The notes under the pieces: model-generated
Databases searched by the model: none
What the model saw: the letters and a program-made list of their open reading frames with translations, nothing else
What the model was told of the DNA's origin: nothing
Assembly: GCA_029027985.1 (NCBI GenBank)
Contig: CP119076.1
Location: forward strand, 4,028,422 to 4,092,421
From: Klebsiella aerogenes
GTDB taxonomy: Bacteria > Pseudomonadota > Gammaproteobacteria > Enterobacterales > Enterobacteriaceae
Direction of reading: 5' to 3'
Length of the DNA stretch: 64,000 nucleotides
Program-made: the position numbers and the translations under genes
Shown here: one piece after another, positions 9,725 through 20,707 of the stretch
Layout: each line of letters opens with the position of its first letter
Position numbering within the stretch: the first letter of the stretch is position 1

Positions 9725-9748
9725 CTCTCCATACTGCAATGGGGAGAG
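9725..9748 (+). promoter_or_regulatory. Hairpin overlapping the transporter Shine-Dalgarno
   Basis: CTCTCC (9725-9730) is complementary to GGAGAG (9743-9748), which is the ribosome-binding sequence 7 nt before ATG 9756. Closing the hairpin would hide the site. This may make translation initiation conditional, though no ligand domain is visible. Confidence 0.4.
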
Positions 9749-9755
9749 CGCCAGG

Positions 9756-11162
9756 ATGACAGGCAATACGCTTTCGGTTAAAGAGAAGATTGGTTATGGG
9801 ATGGGCGATGCCGGATGTAACATTATCTTTGGCGCCATCATGTTGTTCGTTAACTATTTTTATACCGATATTTTTGGTCTTGCACCCGCGCTGGTCGGGG
9901 TGCTGTTGCTTTCGGTCCGCGTGATTGACGCCGTTACCGACCCGATTATGGGGGCGATGGCCGACCGCACTCGCAGTCAATATGGCCGCTTTCGTCCATG
10001 GCTACTGTGGATGGCCTTCCCTTATGCCCTGTTCAGCGTGCTGATGTTCACGACCCCCGACTGGACCTATAACAGTAAAGTGATTTATGCCTTCGTCACC
10101 TACTTCCTGCTGTCGATAACCTATACCGCCATCAACATCCCCTACTGCTCGTTGGGTACGGTAATGACCAGCGATCCAAAAGAACGCGTGGCCTGTCAGT
10201 CATACCGCTTTGTGCTGGTTGGCATCGCCACGCTGTTGCTTTCTCTAACCCTGCTTCCCATGGCGGAGTGGTTCGGCGGAGCCGATAAAGCCAAAGGTTA
10301 TCAAATGGCGATGACCGTACTCGCCATCATTGGCATGTGTATGTTTTTATTCTGCTTCGCCACGGTTCGTGAACGCGTACGCCCGGCAGTGCAGACCAAC
10401 GACGAATTGAAAAAAGACCTCAAAGACGTCTGGAAGAACGACCAGTGGGTACGCATTTTACTGTTAACCCTGTGCAACGTCTGCCCGGGCTTTATCCGCA
10501 TGGCCGCCACTATGTATTACGTCACCTGGGTGATGGGGCAAAGCACCCACTTCGCCACTCTGTTTATCAGCCTCGGCGTCGTCGGCATGATGATCGGCAG
10601 TATGCTGGCGAAAGTGCTCACCGACCGCTGGTGTAAGCTGCAGGTCTTCTTCTGGACCAACATCGTGCTGGCGATCTTCTCCTGCGCCTTCTATTTCTTT
10701 AATCCACATGCCACCACGTTGATTATGGCGCTCTACTTCCTGCTCAATATTCTCCATCAAATCCCGTCGCCGCTGCACTGGTCGCTGATGTCCGACGTTG
10801 ACGACTATGGCGAGTGGAAAACCGGTAAACGCATTACCGGCATTAGCTTCTCCGGTAACCTGTTCTTCCTGAAAGTCGGGTTGGCGGTCGCCGGGGCGAT
10901 GGTCGGTTTCTTGCTGTCATGGTACGGCTACGATGCCGGCGCGAAGCAACAAAGCGCCTCCGCGCTGAACGGCATCGTTCTGCTGTTTACGGTGATCCCC
11001 GGCGTTGGCTATCTGATTACCGCAGGCGTCGTGCTTCTGCTGAAAGTGGACCGTAAGCTGATGAGCCAAATCCAGAGCGATCTCGAAAAACGCCGTAGCG
11101 CCTATAGCGAGCTGAATGAATACCAGGAGTTAAAAACCAGCGAACACGTAAGGAAAGCCTGA
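9756..11162 (+). CDS. GPH-family sugar:cation symporter, probably for arabinosides or pentosides
   Basis: 468-residue inner-membrane transporter of the glycoside-pentoside-hexuronide:cation family (MelB/XynP/YicJ group), with 12 hydrophobic segments. The family signature is clear near residues 50-80: VIDAVTDPIMGAMADRTR followed by YGRFRPWLLW. Substrate is inferred from context. Its stop overlaps the start of a GH43 enzyme by one base (TGATG), implying translational coupling and a shared substrate, likely short arabino-oligosaccharides. Only the first gene has its own Shine-Dalgarno and the possible CRP site. E. coli lacks this gene between aroP and ampE, so it is accessory there, yet its base composition resembles the neighbours. 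Confidence 0.9.
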   Translation: MTGNTLSVKEKIGYGMGDAGCNIIFGAIMLFVNYFYTDIFGLAPALVGVLLLSVRVIDAVTDPIMGAMADRTRSQYGRFRPWLLWMAFPYALFSVLMFTTPDWTYNSKVIYAFVTYFLLSITYTAINIPYCSLGTVMTSDPKERVACQSYRFVLVGIATLLLSLTLLPMAEWFGGADKAKGYQMAMTVLAIIGMCMFLFCFATVRERVRPAVQTNDELKKDLKDVWKNDQWVRILLLTLCNVCPGFIRMAATMYYVTWVMGQSTHFATLFISLGVVGMMIGSMLAKVLTDRWCKLQVFFWTNIVLAIFSCAFYFFNPHATTLIMALYFLLNILHQIPSPLHWSLMSDVDDYGEWKTGKRITGISFSGNLFFLKVGLAVAGAMVGFLLSWYGYDAGAKQQSASALNGIVLLFTVIPGVGYLITAGVVLLLKVDRKLMSQIQSDLEKRRSAYSELNEYQELKTSEHVRKA

Positions 11163-12112
11163 TGAACAACTGGCCAAACCCGTTTATTGCACAGCGTGCG
11201 GACCCTTTTATCCTGCGCCATCACGACCATTACTATTTTATTGCCTCGGTGCCGGAATATGACCGGCTGGAAATTCGCCGCGCCCCAACGCTGGAGGGTC
11301 TGCGCGAGGCCACGTCGGTTATCGTCTGGCGTAAACCGCAAAGCGGCCCGATGAGCCAGCTGATTTGGGCACCGGAACTGCATGAAATCGACGGTAAATG
11401 GATTATCTACTTTGCCGCGGCCCATACCCATGACCTTGATGCCCAGGGCATGTTTCAGCATCGCATGTTCGCGCTGGAGTGTACCGACAGCGATCCGCTC
11501 AGCGGTCGCTGGGAGGAAAAAGGACAAATCGTCACCCCGCTCGATACCTTCGCGCTCGATGCCACCACCTTTTCTCATCAAGGTAAACGCTGGTACCTGT
11601 GGGCGCAAAAAGACCCGCAGATCGCCGGCAATACCAATCTTTATTTAGCGGAACTGGAAAACCCGTGGACGCTAAAAGGCAAGCCGGTAATGCTGAGCAA
11701 ACCTGAATTCGACTGGGAATGCAGGGGATTTATGGTCAACGAAGGGCCGGCGGTACTGATGCATGGCGATAAGCTGTTTATCAGCTACTCTGCTAGCGCC
11801 ACCGATGAAAACTACTGTATGGGATTATTGTGGATCGATGTTCAGGACGATCCGCGGCAACCGGCAAACTGGCATAAAGCGCTACAGCCGGTCTTTCGCA
11901 CCAGTAATGAAAACCGCCAGTATGGCCCAGGCCACAACAGCTTTACGCAAACGGCGGAAGGAGAAGATGTGCTGGTCTATCATGCGCGCAACTACACCGA
12001 AATTGAAGGCGACCCATTGTACGATCCTAATCGCCACACCCGACTGAAGCTGGTTTGCTGGCAAGAAAATGGGATGCCCGACTTCGGCATCCCCCCTGCT
12101 GATACGTTGTAG
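11162..12112 (+). CDS. Family 43 glycoside hydrolase, likely alpha-L-arabinofuranosidase
   Basis: 316 residues, with no signal peptide, so cytoplasmic. The three GH43 acids can be placed: the base Asp in RADPFIL (about residue 14), the pKa-setting Asp in LDATTFSH, and the general acid Glu in VNEGPA. The N-terminal block FIASVPEYDRLEIRRAPT resembles the exo-1,5-alpha-L-arabinofuranosidase branch (GH43_26-like), which is my best guess over beta-xylosidase. It is coupled to the upstream symporter by TGATG, suggesting the pair imports arabino-oligosaccharides and frees arabinose inside the cell. A perfect 8-bp hairpin (12071-12078 with 12086-12093) lies in the last codons and may act at the mRNA 3' end. 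Confidence 0.85.
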   Translation: MNNWPNPFIAQRADPFILRHHDHYYFIASVPEYDRLEIRRAPTLEGLREATSVIVWRKPQSGPMSQLIWAPELHEIDGKWIIYFAAAHTHDLDAQGMFQHRMFALECTDSDPLSGRWEEKGQIVTPLDTFALDATTFSHQGKRWYLWAQKDPQIAGNTNLYLAELENPWTLKGKPVMLSKPEFDWECRGFMVNEGPAVLMHGDKLFISYSASATDENYCMGLLWIDVQDDPRQPANWHKALQPVFRTSNENRQYGPGHNSFTQTAEGEDVLVYHARNYTEIEGDPLYDPNRHTRLKLVCWQENGMPDFGIPPADTL

Positions 12113-12273
12113 CGAATTAACAGCAGGTCGCCCGGGATCCACCTGACAAAATAACGCCACCACTGGGATTTTCCCTGCTCGCGCTGCGCTTAGCAGGGAT
12201 ACAGCTCCTGTGCTTACCGCAGCGCCATCCGGCAACATGAGTGCGCCAAGCCCGGCAGAGCCCGGCCAGATCG

Positions 12274-13128
12274 TTAAATCAAAGTCCCGTAGATCGTCAG
12301 CAGCGCCATAATCACCACCACCACCAGCGACGTTTTCTTTGCCATCGACACCGCAGCCTTTGGCGTCTCGACCGCGTCGACGTGCGGTTCGCGAGCCAGT
12401 GAGAACTGCGCCAGACGGGTTAACACTTGATACTGCGACGAATGGCGATCGCCCAGCGAGGCGAACCAGGCCGGCAGCGCTTTCTCTCCGTGGCCAAGCA
12501 GCGCATACACCACGCCAACCAGCCGTACCGGCACCCAGTCGACAATATGCAGAATGCCGTCAATACCGGACTGTAAACGATGGCGCGGCGTCTGATAGCG
12601 CGCAAGCCAGGTCTGCCAGGCGCGCAGCACGCAGTAGGCCGTCAACGTCAATAGCCCCCACGGGCCGCCGACCACCAGCCAGAACAGTGGCGCGAGATAA
12701 TAACGATAGTTAATCCACAGCAGCGCGTTTTGCAGCTCGCGCAAATACTCCTGACGATCGCAGCCGGGCGGCACGCCGTGGATAAGCGTCAACTCGCTGG
12801 CCATGGAGTCGCAAGCATGGCTATCGTTGTTAGCCGCCGCTTTCAGATAGGCGTGGTAATGCAGACGCACTTTACCTGCGCCGATGCACAACAGGCCGAG
12901 TAAAATCCAGAACACCAGCAGCGGTACGTTAAACAACTGCCCCTGTAGCAGGCGTTGAATCACAAACACCACCGCAACCATAACAACGGTCATGAGTAAC
13001 GTGCCGAACAGCGAAAAATGCTTCACGCGGCGGAACAGTACCTCAAGGCGGTGATCGAGCTGCCAGTGTTCGCCAAGTTTGAACAGACGCTCAGCGATGA
13101 GAACCAGCAGCGTAGTAAACAACGTCAT
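12274..13128 (-). CDS. ampE: AmpE, inner-membrane protein of the ampDE operon
   Basis: 284 residues, same length as E. coli AmpE, with several hydrophobic helices including a C-terminal one ([18 protein letters not shown]). Proposed as a membrane sensor in beta-lactamase regulation; its biochemical role is unclear. It shares the ATGA overlap with ampD (13125-13128) and so is translationally coupled. No ampC or ampR is present in this window. Confidence 0.95.
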   Translation of the reverse strand: MTLFTTLLVLIAERLFKLGEHWQLDHRLEVLFRRVKHFSLFGTLLMTVVMVAVVFVIQRLLQGQLFNVPLLVFWILLGLLCIGAGKVRLHYHAYLKAAANNDSHACDSMASELTLIHGVPPGCDRQEYLRELQNALLWINYRYYLAPLFWLVVGGPWGLLTLTAYCVLRAWQTWLARYQTPRHRLQSGIDGILHIVDWVPVRLVGVVYALLGHGEKALPAWFASLGDRHSSQYQVLTRLAQFSLAREPHVDAVETPKAAVSMAKKTSLVVVVIMALLTIYGTLI

Positions 13129-13688
13129 GGGATCTCCTTATGTGACGATGCGGCCAACATACCGCGGTATTTTGCCCAATCAAACGCCGGGCCGGGATCC
13201 GTTTTGCGCACCGGCGCGATATCGCAATGGCCGGTAATATTATCAGCAATAGAAGGATAACGCTGGATGAGTGTCTGAGTGATCGCCGCCAACTGCCGAT
13301 ACTGCGCCTCGGTATAAGCCTGGGTATCAGTCCCTTCCAGCTCAATGCCGATAGAAAAATCATTACAACGTTCACGGCCATGATAGCTGGAGACGCCCGC
13401 ATGCCACGCGCGTTTCTCGAAAGGCACATATTGAACTATCTCGCCGTCGCGGCGAATCAGACAATGCGCCGAAACGCGTAGATGGACAATCTCGGCGAAG
13501 AAAGGATGCGCGTCAGCATCCAAAGTGCCGGTAAACAACGCGTCAATATACGGGCCGCCGAACTCGCCCGGCGGCAGGCTAATATTATGTACCACCAGTA
13601 AAGAAGGGTTTTCATCATCCGGGCGGCCATCATGATGCGGCGAAGGAACCCGACGCGCGCCCACCAGCCATCCACCATTCAACTGCAT
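13125..13688 (-). CDS. ampD: 1,6-anhydro-N-acetylmuramyl-L-alanine amidase
   Basis: 187-residue cytoplasmic zinc amidase of the Amidase_2 family. It strips peptides from anhydro-muropeptides in peptidoglycan recycling and so keeps the AmpR inducer low. The zinc ligands fall at His34 (VVHN), His154 (GHCD) and Asp164 (TDPGP), with Lys162 nearby, matching characterised AmpD numbering. The start at 13688 follows an AGGAGA at good spacing; an upstream in-frame extension lacks support. First gene of ampDE, divergent from nadC. Confidence 0.96.
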   Translation of the reverse strand: MQLNGGWLVGARRVPSPHHDGRPDDENPSLLVVHNISLPPGEFGGPYIDALFTGTLDADAHPFFAEIVHLRVSAHCLIRRDGEIVQYVPFEKRAWHAGVSSYHGRERCNDFSIGIELEGTDTQAYTEAQYRQLAAITQTLIQRYPSIADNITGHCDIAPVRKTDPGPAFDWAKYRGMLAASSHKEIP

Positions 13689-13801
13689 GGGGAATCTCCT
13701 TTCGCAAACCTGGATCCCGGGTCGCCTCAACGCAACGCGAAATCCATTGGGTATGTGTGGTACAGAAACGAGCTTCAGGTTAGCATGTTTCCCACTTCTG
13801 A

Positions 13802-14719
<918 letters not shown>

Positions 14720-14725
14720 ATCTCC

Positions 14726-14759
14726 CCCGATACCCGGCGGGTATCGGGACTGCTTTTTG
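14726..14759 (+). terminator. nadC terminator
   Basis: Ten-base perfect stem CCCGATACCC/GGGTATCGGG at 14726-14735 and 14739-14748, then CTTTTTG. It separates nadC from the pilin operon. Confidence 0.85.
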
Positions 14760-14899
14760 CGAGCGTTCTTACACTCAGACGTTGCATCATTGAAAGCGAC
14801 GTCGAAAGGTTGGAAGCTCGCATCCTAAGCTCTTTTTCTCCCCTCGCCGCCGTGGTGAAATCGCGCCAAAGTCACGCCTCTACCAACAAGGAGCGACTT

Positions 14900-15331
14900 A
14901 TGGACAAGCAACGTGGTTTTACCCTGATTGAATTAATGGTGGTCATCGGCATTATTGCCATCCTCAGCGCCATCGGCATCCCGGCCTACCAGAACTACCT
15001 GCGTAAAGCCGCGCTCACCGACATGCTGCAGACCTTTGTCCCCTACCGCACCGCGATAGAACTCTGCGCGTTGGATCACGGGGGGCTAACCGGCTGCGAC
15101 GGCGGCAGCAACGGTATTCCCTCCCCGACCACCACCCGCTACGTATCGGCGATGAACGTCACCCGGGGCGTCGTCACCCTGGATGGCCAGGAGAGCCTGA
15201 ACGGACTTACCGTTACCCTGACGCCATCCTGGGATAACGCCAGCGGCATCACCGGCTGGCAGCGCGTCTGCGCCATCGGTGAAGACAGCGCGCTGCAACA
15301 GGCCTGCGAAGACGTATTCCGCTTTAACTAA
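14900..15331 (+). CDS. ppdD: Prepilin PpdD, major type IV pilin
   Basis: 143 residues. The leader MDKQRG is cut before Phe7 in G/FTLIELMVV, the prepilin peptidase site, and leaves the conserved Glu5 in the mature protein. A long hydrophobic N-terminal helix for pilus packing follows. Two paired Cys sets occur (LCALDHGGLTGC and VCAIGE...QQACEDVF), and the protein ends in the usual ...CEDVFRFN. The start at 14900 has AAGGAG upstream. It leads ppdD-hofB-hofC; the prepilin peptidase and secretin genes are elsewhere. Confidence 0.96.
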   Translation: MDKQRGFTLIELMVVIGIIAILSAIGIPAYQNYLRKAALTDMLQTFVPYRTAIELCALDHGGLTGCDGGSNGIPSPTTTRYVSAMNVTRGVVTLDGQESLNGLTVTLTPSWDNASGITGWQRVCAIGEDSALQQACEDVFRFN

Positions 15332-15341
15332 GGTGGCGACG

Positions 15342-16727
15342 ATGAAAATCGAACAGTTACTCACCCTCTGCCAACGCCATCACGCCCTACTGCTGAATAG
15401 CGACGATCAGACTATTGTTATCGCCGTCGCTGATACGCCAGCGCCTGAATTAATGGAAGCGCTGCGCTTCGCCACCCAAAAGCGTATCGATATCGAATGC
15501 TGGAGCCAGGATAAAATGGATAAGCGCCAGCATGAAGCGCTGCAGTCTGCGCCAGATTCCGTCACGACTGGCGTAAATGACGTGGTTGAGCAGGTGAACC
15601 AGATGCTGGAGCAAGCTCTACGTCAACACGCCTCTGATATCCATATTGAGCCTGCAGAAAATCAGCTACGGGTGCGCTTACGGATCGATGGCGTGCTACA
15701 TGCCCTACCGCTGCTGAAGCCAGCCCTGGCCGCGCCAATGGCCGCCCGGTTGAAAGTGCTGGGTAATCTTGATATCGCCGAACACCGCTTGCCGCAGGAT
15801 GGGCAATTCACCCTGACGCTCGCCGGGCGTCCGGTCTCGTTTCGCATTGCTACCCTCCCCTGTCGCGGCGGGGAGAAAATCGTCCTACGTTTATTACACC
15901 AGGTGGAACAGACCCTGGATCTGGAAGCCCTGGGGCTCTCTTCTCGCCAGCTCGCTTTTTTTCGCGCCGCGCTGAATCAGCCGCAGGGGTTGCTGCTGGT
16001 TACCGGGCCGACAGGCAGCGGTAAAACCGTCACGCTGTACAGCGCATTGCAGGCAAGAAATCACGAAGAAGTTAATATCTGCAGCGTAGAGGATCCGCTG
16101 GAGATCCCCCTTGCCGGACTAAACCAAACGCAGATCAACCCGCGATCCGGCCTCACTTTTCAAAGCGTCCTGCGGGCGCTGCTGCGTCAGGATCCGGACA
16201 TCGTCATGGTCGGTGAAATTCGCGATGCCGAAACGGCCGAAATAGCCATTAAGGCGGCGCAAACCGGGCACCTGGTACTGTCTACACTGCATACCAACTC
16301 CACCAGCGAAACGCTAATTCGCTTACAACAGATGGGCGTGGCGCGCTGGATGATCTCCTCAGCATTATCACTGGTGGTGGCCCAGCGTCTGGTGCGTAAG
16401 CTTTGCCCGCACTGCCGCCGTGATGATGGCCGCCCCACCGAAGTGCCGCACAGCCTGTGGCCGCGCCCGTTGCCCGGCTGGCAGGCGGTAGGCTGCCCGC
16501 AGTGCTACCACGGCTACTATGGCCGCCTGGCATTATTCGAACTGCTGCCAGTGGACAGCGCGCTACGTCAGGCCATCAACCGCGATCTTAGCGCGGCGGA
16601 AATCGAAACGCTGGCCCGCGAGTCAGGCATGATGACGCTGTTTGAAAGTGGATGCGAAGCGGTGGAACGCGGGTTGACCAGCCTCGAAGAGGTTATCCGG
16701 GTTCTGGGGCTCCCACATGGCGAATAA
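15342..16727 (+). CDS. hofB: Type IV pilus assembly ATPase HofB (GspE/PilB family)
   Basis: 461-residue cytoplasmic secretion ATPase that powers pilin polymerisation. An Asp box is seen at HASDIHIEPAEN (about 96-107), Walker A GPTGSGKT at 222-229, Walker B/His box through PDIVMVGEIRD and GHLVLSTLHTN, and a CxxC pair motif (LCPHC ... GCPQC) near 370-410 that binds zinc. It lacks the N-terminal extension of true PilB. It starts 10 nt after ppdD and overlaps hofC by 11 nt. Confidence 0.95.
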   Translation: MKIEQLLTLCQRHHALLLNSDDQTIVIAVADTPAPELMEALRFATQKRIDIECWSQDKMDKRQHEALQSAPDSVTTGVNDVVEQVNQMLEQALRQHASDIHIEPAENQLRVRLRIDGVLHALPLLKPALAAPMAARLKVLGNLDIAEHRLPQDGQFTLTLAGRPVSFRIATLPCRGGEKIVLRLLHQVEQTLDLEALGLSSRQLAFFRAALNQPQGLLLVTGPTGSGKTVTLYSALQARNHEEVNICSVEDPLEIPLAGLNQTQINPRSGLTFQSVLRALLRQDPDIVMVGEIRDAETAEIAIKAAQTGHLVLSTLHTNSTSETLIRLQQMGVARWMISSALSLVVAQRLVRKLCPHCRRDDGRPTEVPHSLWPRPLPGWQAVGCPQCYHGYYGRLALFELLPVDSALRQAINRDLSAAEIETLARESGMMTLFESGCEAVERGLTSLEEVIRVLGLPHGE

Positions 16728-17922
16728 GCAGCTCTGGCAGTGGCGTGGGATGGATAAACAAGGAATGCCATGTGAAGGCGTACTGTGGCGGGAAACACGC
16801 ACACAGGCGCTGGAATCACTGGAACGACAGCAAATCCTGCTACTGGCGCTGCACCGTAAACCGGTACAGGACTCATTGTGGCGTCCACGCTACAGCGGCG
16901 GGGTTATCCGCCAACTCGCCACGCTACTGCGGGCCGGTTTACCGCTTGCCGAAGGGCTGGAACTGCTGTCCCAACAGCAACCGTATAAACAGTGGCAGGC
17001 GCTGCTGCAAATGTTGGCGCAGGAACTGGCGCAAGGCGTTTCTCTCTCCAGCGCGTTAGCTCAATGGCCGCAGATCTTCCCGCCGCTCTATCTGGCGATG
17101 ATTCGCACCGGGGAACTCACCGGTAAGCTCGAACGCTGCTGCTTTCAACTCGCGCAGCAACAACAAGAGCAACAGCGGCTGACGGCCAAGGTAAAGAAAG
17201 CGCTGCGCTACCCGATCATTATTCTGACGTTAGCGCTGGCGATGGTAAGCGCAATGCTGTTTTTCGTTCTACCGGAATTCGCCGCCATCTATCAGACCTT
17301 CAATACGCCGCTCCCCTTGCTGACGCAAGTCGTCATCAACGCCGGCGAGGCGCTGACGCGGTACTGGCCGTTGCTGCTGCTCGTTATCAGCCTTCCCGTA
17401 TTACTCGACCGGTTAACCCGGCACCAGCCGCGCTGGCGACTCGTGAGACAAAAGGTATTACACGCTATACCGGTGGCCGGTCCGTTGATTAACGGCCAGC
17501 AACTAAGCCAGATATTTACCATTCTTTCGCTAACCCAAAGCGCGGGTATCAGCTTTTTGCAGGGGCTGGAAAGTGTGCAGGAAAGCGTGAATTGTCCGCT
17601 ATGGCGACAGCGGATTGCACAGGCGCACGCGGAGATTACCCACGGTAAACCTATCTGGCAGGCGCTGACGAATTGCGGCGGATTTACCTCACTCTGCCTC
17701 CAACTCATTCGTACCGGCGAGGCATCGGGGGCGCTGGATACGATGCTCGATAACCTGGCGCGTCATCATAGCGAGCAAACCTATCAGCAGGCGGATAACC
17801 TGGCGACGCTGCTGGAGCCCATGCTGTTGGTGGTGACCGGAACGATGGTCGGCGTACTGGTGGTAGCGATGTATCTTCCCATTTTTCATCTGGGCGATGC
17901 GCTTGGCGGGATGGGAGGATAA
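16717..17922 (+). CDS. hofC: Type IV pilus inner-membrane platform protein HofC (GspF/PilC family)
   Basis: 401 residues with two GspF repeats (about 55-180 and 255-380) and three transmembrane helices, the last near the C terminus (PMLLVVTGTMVGVLVVAMYLPIF). It couples HofB to the pilin. It overlaps hofB by 11 nt and is the last gene of the operon; the pilus machinery genes beyond it are not in this window. Confidence 0.95.
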   Translation: MANKQLWQWRGMDKQGMPCEGVLWRETRTQALESLERQQILLLALHRKPVQDSLWRPRYSGGVIRQLATLLRAGLPLAEGLELLSQQQPYKQWQALLQMLAQELAQGVSLSSALAQWPQIFPPLYLAMIRTGELTGKLERCCFQLAQQQQEQQRLTAKVKKALRYPIIILTLALAMVSAMLFFVLPEFAAIYQTFNTPLPLLTQVVINAGEALTRYWPLLLLVISLPVLLDRLTRHQPRWRLVRQKVLHAIPVAGPLINGQQLSQIFTILSLTQSAGISFLQGLESVQESVNCPLWRQRIAQAHAEITHGKPIWQALTNCGGFTSLCLQLIRTGEASGALDTMLDNLARHHSEQTYQQADNLATLLEPMLLVVTGTMVGVLVVAMYLPIFHLGDALGGMGG

Positions 17923-17924
17923 AC

Positions 17925-17944
17925 GCTGGCGCCGGAGCGCCAGC
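17925..17944. terminator. Hairpin between convergent hofC and guaC
   Basis: Perfect 8-bp stem GCTGGCGC/GCGCCAGC with a 4-nt loop, starting 3 nt after the hofC stop and ending 9 nt before the guaC stop. T tracts are weak on both sides. Confidence 0.5.
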
Positions 17945-17952
17945 GAGCGGCA

Positions 17953-18996
17953 TTACAGGCTATTGAACACGCGGTTCTCTTGTTCCTGTACGCGGATAAA
18001 GGTCGTACGTTTGGTCAGCTCTTTCAGGCGAGACGCGCCCACGTAGGTGCACGCTGAACGCAGGCCGCCGAGGATATCACGAGCGGTATTATCAACCGGG
18101 CCACGCAGCGGCAGCTTAACGGTTTTGCCTTCTGCCGCGCGGTACTTCGCAACGCCGCCGACGTGGCGAGTCATCGCAGACTCGGAGCTCATGCCGTAGA
18201 ACAGCATGAATTTTTCACCGTTTTCTTCAACCACGGTACCGCCGCTCTCTTCATGACCTGCCAGCATACCGCCGAGCATGACGAAATCAGCGCCGCCGCC
18301 AAAGGCTTTCGCGACATCACCCGGCATGGTGCAGCCGCCATCGCTGATGATCTGGCCGCCAAGGCCGTGTGCCGCATCGGCACACTCAATCACCGCGGAG
18401 AGCTGCGGATAGCCGACACCGGTTTTTACACGGGTCGTACATACGGAGCCTGGGCCAATGCCGACTTTAACGATATCGGCGCCGGAGAGAATCAACTCTT
18501 CGCACATTTCACCAGTCACCACGTTGCCGGCAATAATGGTTTTTTGCGGCCAGGCGGCACGGGCTTTCGCGACAAACTGAACGAAGTGCTCAGAGTAGCC
18601 GTTGGCGACGTCAATGCACACGAAGTTCAGCTGCGGGTTCTGGGTGAGGATCTGTTGGGTCTTGTCGAAGTCTGCATCGGAGGTGCCGGTAGAAACCATC
18701 ACATGCTTCAGGACTTCTGCGGATTCGCTCTGCGCAAACGTCTGCCACTCTTCAACGGTATAGTGCTTGTGCACGGCGGTCAGAATACCAAAGGCAGACA
18801 AAGCTTTCGCCATGCTGAAGGTCCCAACGGTATCCATGTTGGCAGCGATAATCGGCACACCGGACCAGGTCTGGCCAGAATGTTTAAAGGTGAATTCACG
18901 TTCCAGCTGAACATCAGAACGGCTTTTGAGGGTAGAGCGTTTCGGACGGATAAGAACGTCTTTAAAACCAAGCTTCAGATCTTCTTCAATACGCAT
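17953..18996 (-). CDS. guaC: GMP reductase
   Basis: 347 residues, the E. coli length. It reduces GMP to IMP with NADPH in purine interconversion. IMP dehydrogenase-like barrel with the catalytic Cys-containing loop [17 protein letters not shown] (Cys near 186) and phosphate-binding [24 protein letters not shown]. The frame extends 22 codons upstream, but [11 protein letters not shown] at 18996, with an AGGA 8 nt before it, is the family start. Monocistronic. Confidence 0.96.
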   Translation of the reverse strand: MRIEEDLKLGFKDVLIRPKRSTLKSRSDVQLEREFTFKHSGQTWSGVPIIAANMDTVGTFSMAKALSAFGILTAVHKHYTVEEWQTFAQSESAEVLKHVMVSTGTSDADFDKTQQILTQNPQLNFVCIDVANGYSEHFVQFVAKARAAWPQKTIIAGNVVTGEMCEELILSGADIVKVGIGPGSVCTTRVKTGVGYPQLSAVIECADAAHGLGGQIISDGGCTMPGDVAKAFGGGADFVMLGGMLAGHEESGGTVVEENGEKFMLFYGMSSESAMTRHVGGVAKYRAAEGKTVKLPLRGPVDNTARDILGGLRSACTYVGASRLKELTKRTTFIRVQEQENRVFNSL

Positions 18997-19333
18997 GTGC
19001 GAATTCCTGGGGTTAATTGCATTATTGTGAGAGCACAACTCCAGTGACGCTATCATACGCACGAATCATAGCCGCGCAAGACTGCGATTTTCACTTTTTT
19101 TACGCTACAATCGTTTAAATTTACCTGGTGAATAGCGAAAAACACGTTCATGTGCTTTCCTTACCAGCGTATCATTTTTAACCAATTGATTTTTATATAT
19201 AAAGAAAATAATGATTCACACCGCTGATGGTTTTTCGATTTAACAGAATCTCGATTAATCTATCCGTTGCGCCTGGCTGGCGCGGTGAATCTCAAAGGTT
19301 TTGAACAATAATGTGACATCGGGATTGAAGTGT
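18997..19333. promoter_or_regulatory. guaC/coaE divergent intergenic region
   Basis: 337 nt without a gene, AT-rich in its middle (19090-19240). It must carry promoters for guaC to the left and coaE-zapD-yacG to the right. I see no convincing operator or terminator and cannot place the -35/-10 elements with confidence. Confidence 0.45.
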
Positions 19334-19954
19334 ATGGGGTATACGGTAGCGTTAACAGGCGGCATCGGCAGTGGTAAAAGTACCGTCGCCGACGAATTTG
19401 CTCACCTGGGCGTGGCCGTTATCGATGCCGATATTATCGCACGTCAGGTTGTTGAGCCCGGTACCCCCGCCCTGCTCGCCATCACCGCACAGTTTGGTCC
19501 GCAGATGATCAACGACGATGGCAGCCTGGATCGCCGCCGCTTACGCGAACGCATTTTTGCCAATAACGAGGACAAAGCCTGGCTCAACGCGCTGCTGCAT
19601 CCGCTGATTCAGCAAGAAACGCGCCGCCAGATGCAAGCCGCTACCTCGCCTTATCTTCTCTGGGTCGTACCCTTGCTGGTCGAAAACCGTCTGACCGATA
19701 AAGCCGATCGAGTACTGGTCGTCGATGTGCCGAGAGAAACGCAAATCGAGCGCACGATACGCCGCGATGGGGTCAGTCGCGAACATGCCGAACATATTCT
19801 TGCCGCTCAGGCGACGCGCGAACAGCGCCTGGCTGCAGCGGATGATGTTATTGAAAACATGGGCCCTGCGGATGCCGTCGCATCCCACGTCGCCCGCCTG
19901 CACGAAAAGTATTTAATGCTGGCATCGCAGGCCGTCTCACAGGAAAAACCGTAA
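19334..19954 (+). CDS. coaE: Dephospho-CoA kinase
   Basis: 206 residues. It catalyses the last step of coenzyme A synthesis, phosphorylating the 3'-OH of dephospho-CoA with ATP. P-loop GGIGSGKST at residues 9-17, then the [13 protein letters not shown] substrate region and a lid with LLHPLIQQE. The start is ATG 19334 ([10 protein letters not shown]). The stop shares one base with the zapD start (TAATG), implying coupling. Confidence 0.96.
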   Translation: MGYTVALTGGIGSGKSTVADEFAHLGVAVIDADIIARQVVEPGTPALLAITAQFGPQMINDDGSLDRRRLRERIFANNEDKAWLNALLHPLIQQETRRQMQAATSPYLLWVVPLLVENRLTDKADRVLVVDVPRETQIERTIRRDGVSREHAEHILAAQATREQRLAAADDVIENMGPADAVASHVARLHEKYLMLASQAVSQEKP

Positions 19955-20697
19955 TGCATACCCCTGTTCTCTTCGAACATCCGCTCAATGAGAAAATGCG
20001 TACCTGGTTGCGCATCGAATTTCTGCTTCAGCAGATCTCTTCTCGCCCAACCATCGCCACCTACGCGGACGCGCTCCATTTTTTCCGCAATACTGGCGAT
20101 CTACTGGACGTCTTTGAACGTGGCGAAGTCCGTACCGACCTACTGAAAGAGCTGGAACGACAACAGCGGAAATTGCAATCCTGGGCCGAAGTTCCCGGCG
20201 TCGACCAACAGCGTATTGATGCTTTGCGTCAGCAGCTTAAACAGTCCGGCAGCGTCCTGATTTCCGCCCCGCGCCTTGGTCAGTTTCTGCGTGAAGACCG
20301 GTTGATAGGCCTGGTGCGCCAACGCCTGAGTATTCCGGGCGGCTGCTGCAGTTTTGATTTACCCACGCTGCATATCTGGCTGCATATGCCGCAGGAGTAT
20401 CGCGATGAGCAGGTGGCGAAGTGGCTGGCAAGCCTAACGCCGATGATGCAGTCTCTGGATCTGATCCTCGATCTTATCCGCAACTCCGCGCCTTTCCGCA
20501 AGCAGACGAGCCTCAACGGTTTCTATCAGGATAACGGCGACGACGCCGACTTGCTGCGTCTGCGTTTGGATCTCGCCAGCCAACTGTATCCGCAAATATC
20601 CGGCCATAAAAGCCGCTTCGCGATTCGCTTCCTGCCGCTGGACAGCGAGCACGGCATCGTTCCGGAGCGCTTTGATTTTGAACTGGCCTGTTGCTAA
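19954..20697 (+). CDS. zapD: Cell division protein ZapD
   Basis: 247 residues, the E. coli length. A cytoplasmic FtsZ-associated protein that crosslinks FtsZ protofilaments at the Z-ring. Mostly helical N-terminal half followed by a beta-rich part ([24 protein letters not shown]), as in known ZapD. It starts at the last base of the coaE stop and is followed by yacG after 10 nt. Confidence 0.95.
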   Translation: MHTPVLFEHPLNEKMRTWLRIEFLLQQISSRPTIATYADALHFFRNTGDLLDVFERGEVRTDLLKELERQQRKLQSWAEVPGVDQQRIDALRQQLKQSGSVLISAPRLGQFLREDRLIGLVRQRLSIPGGCCSFDLPTLHIWLHMPQEYRDEQVAKWLASLTPMMQSLDLILDLIRNSAPFRKQTSLNGFYQDNGDDADLLRLRLDLASQLYPQISGHKSRFAIRFLPLDSEHGIVPERFDFELACC

Positions 20698-20707
20698 GGA
20701 GACAACT

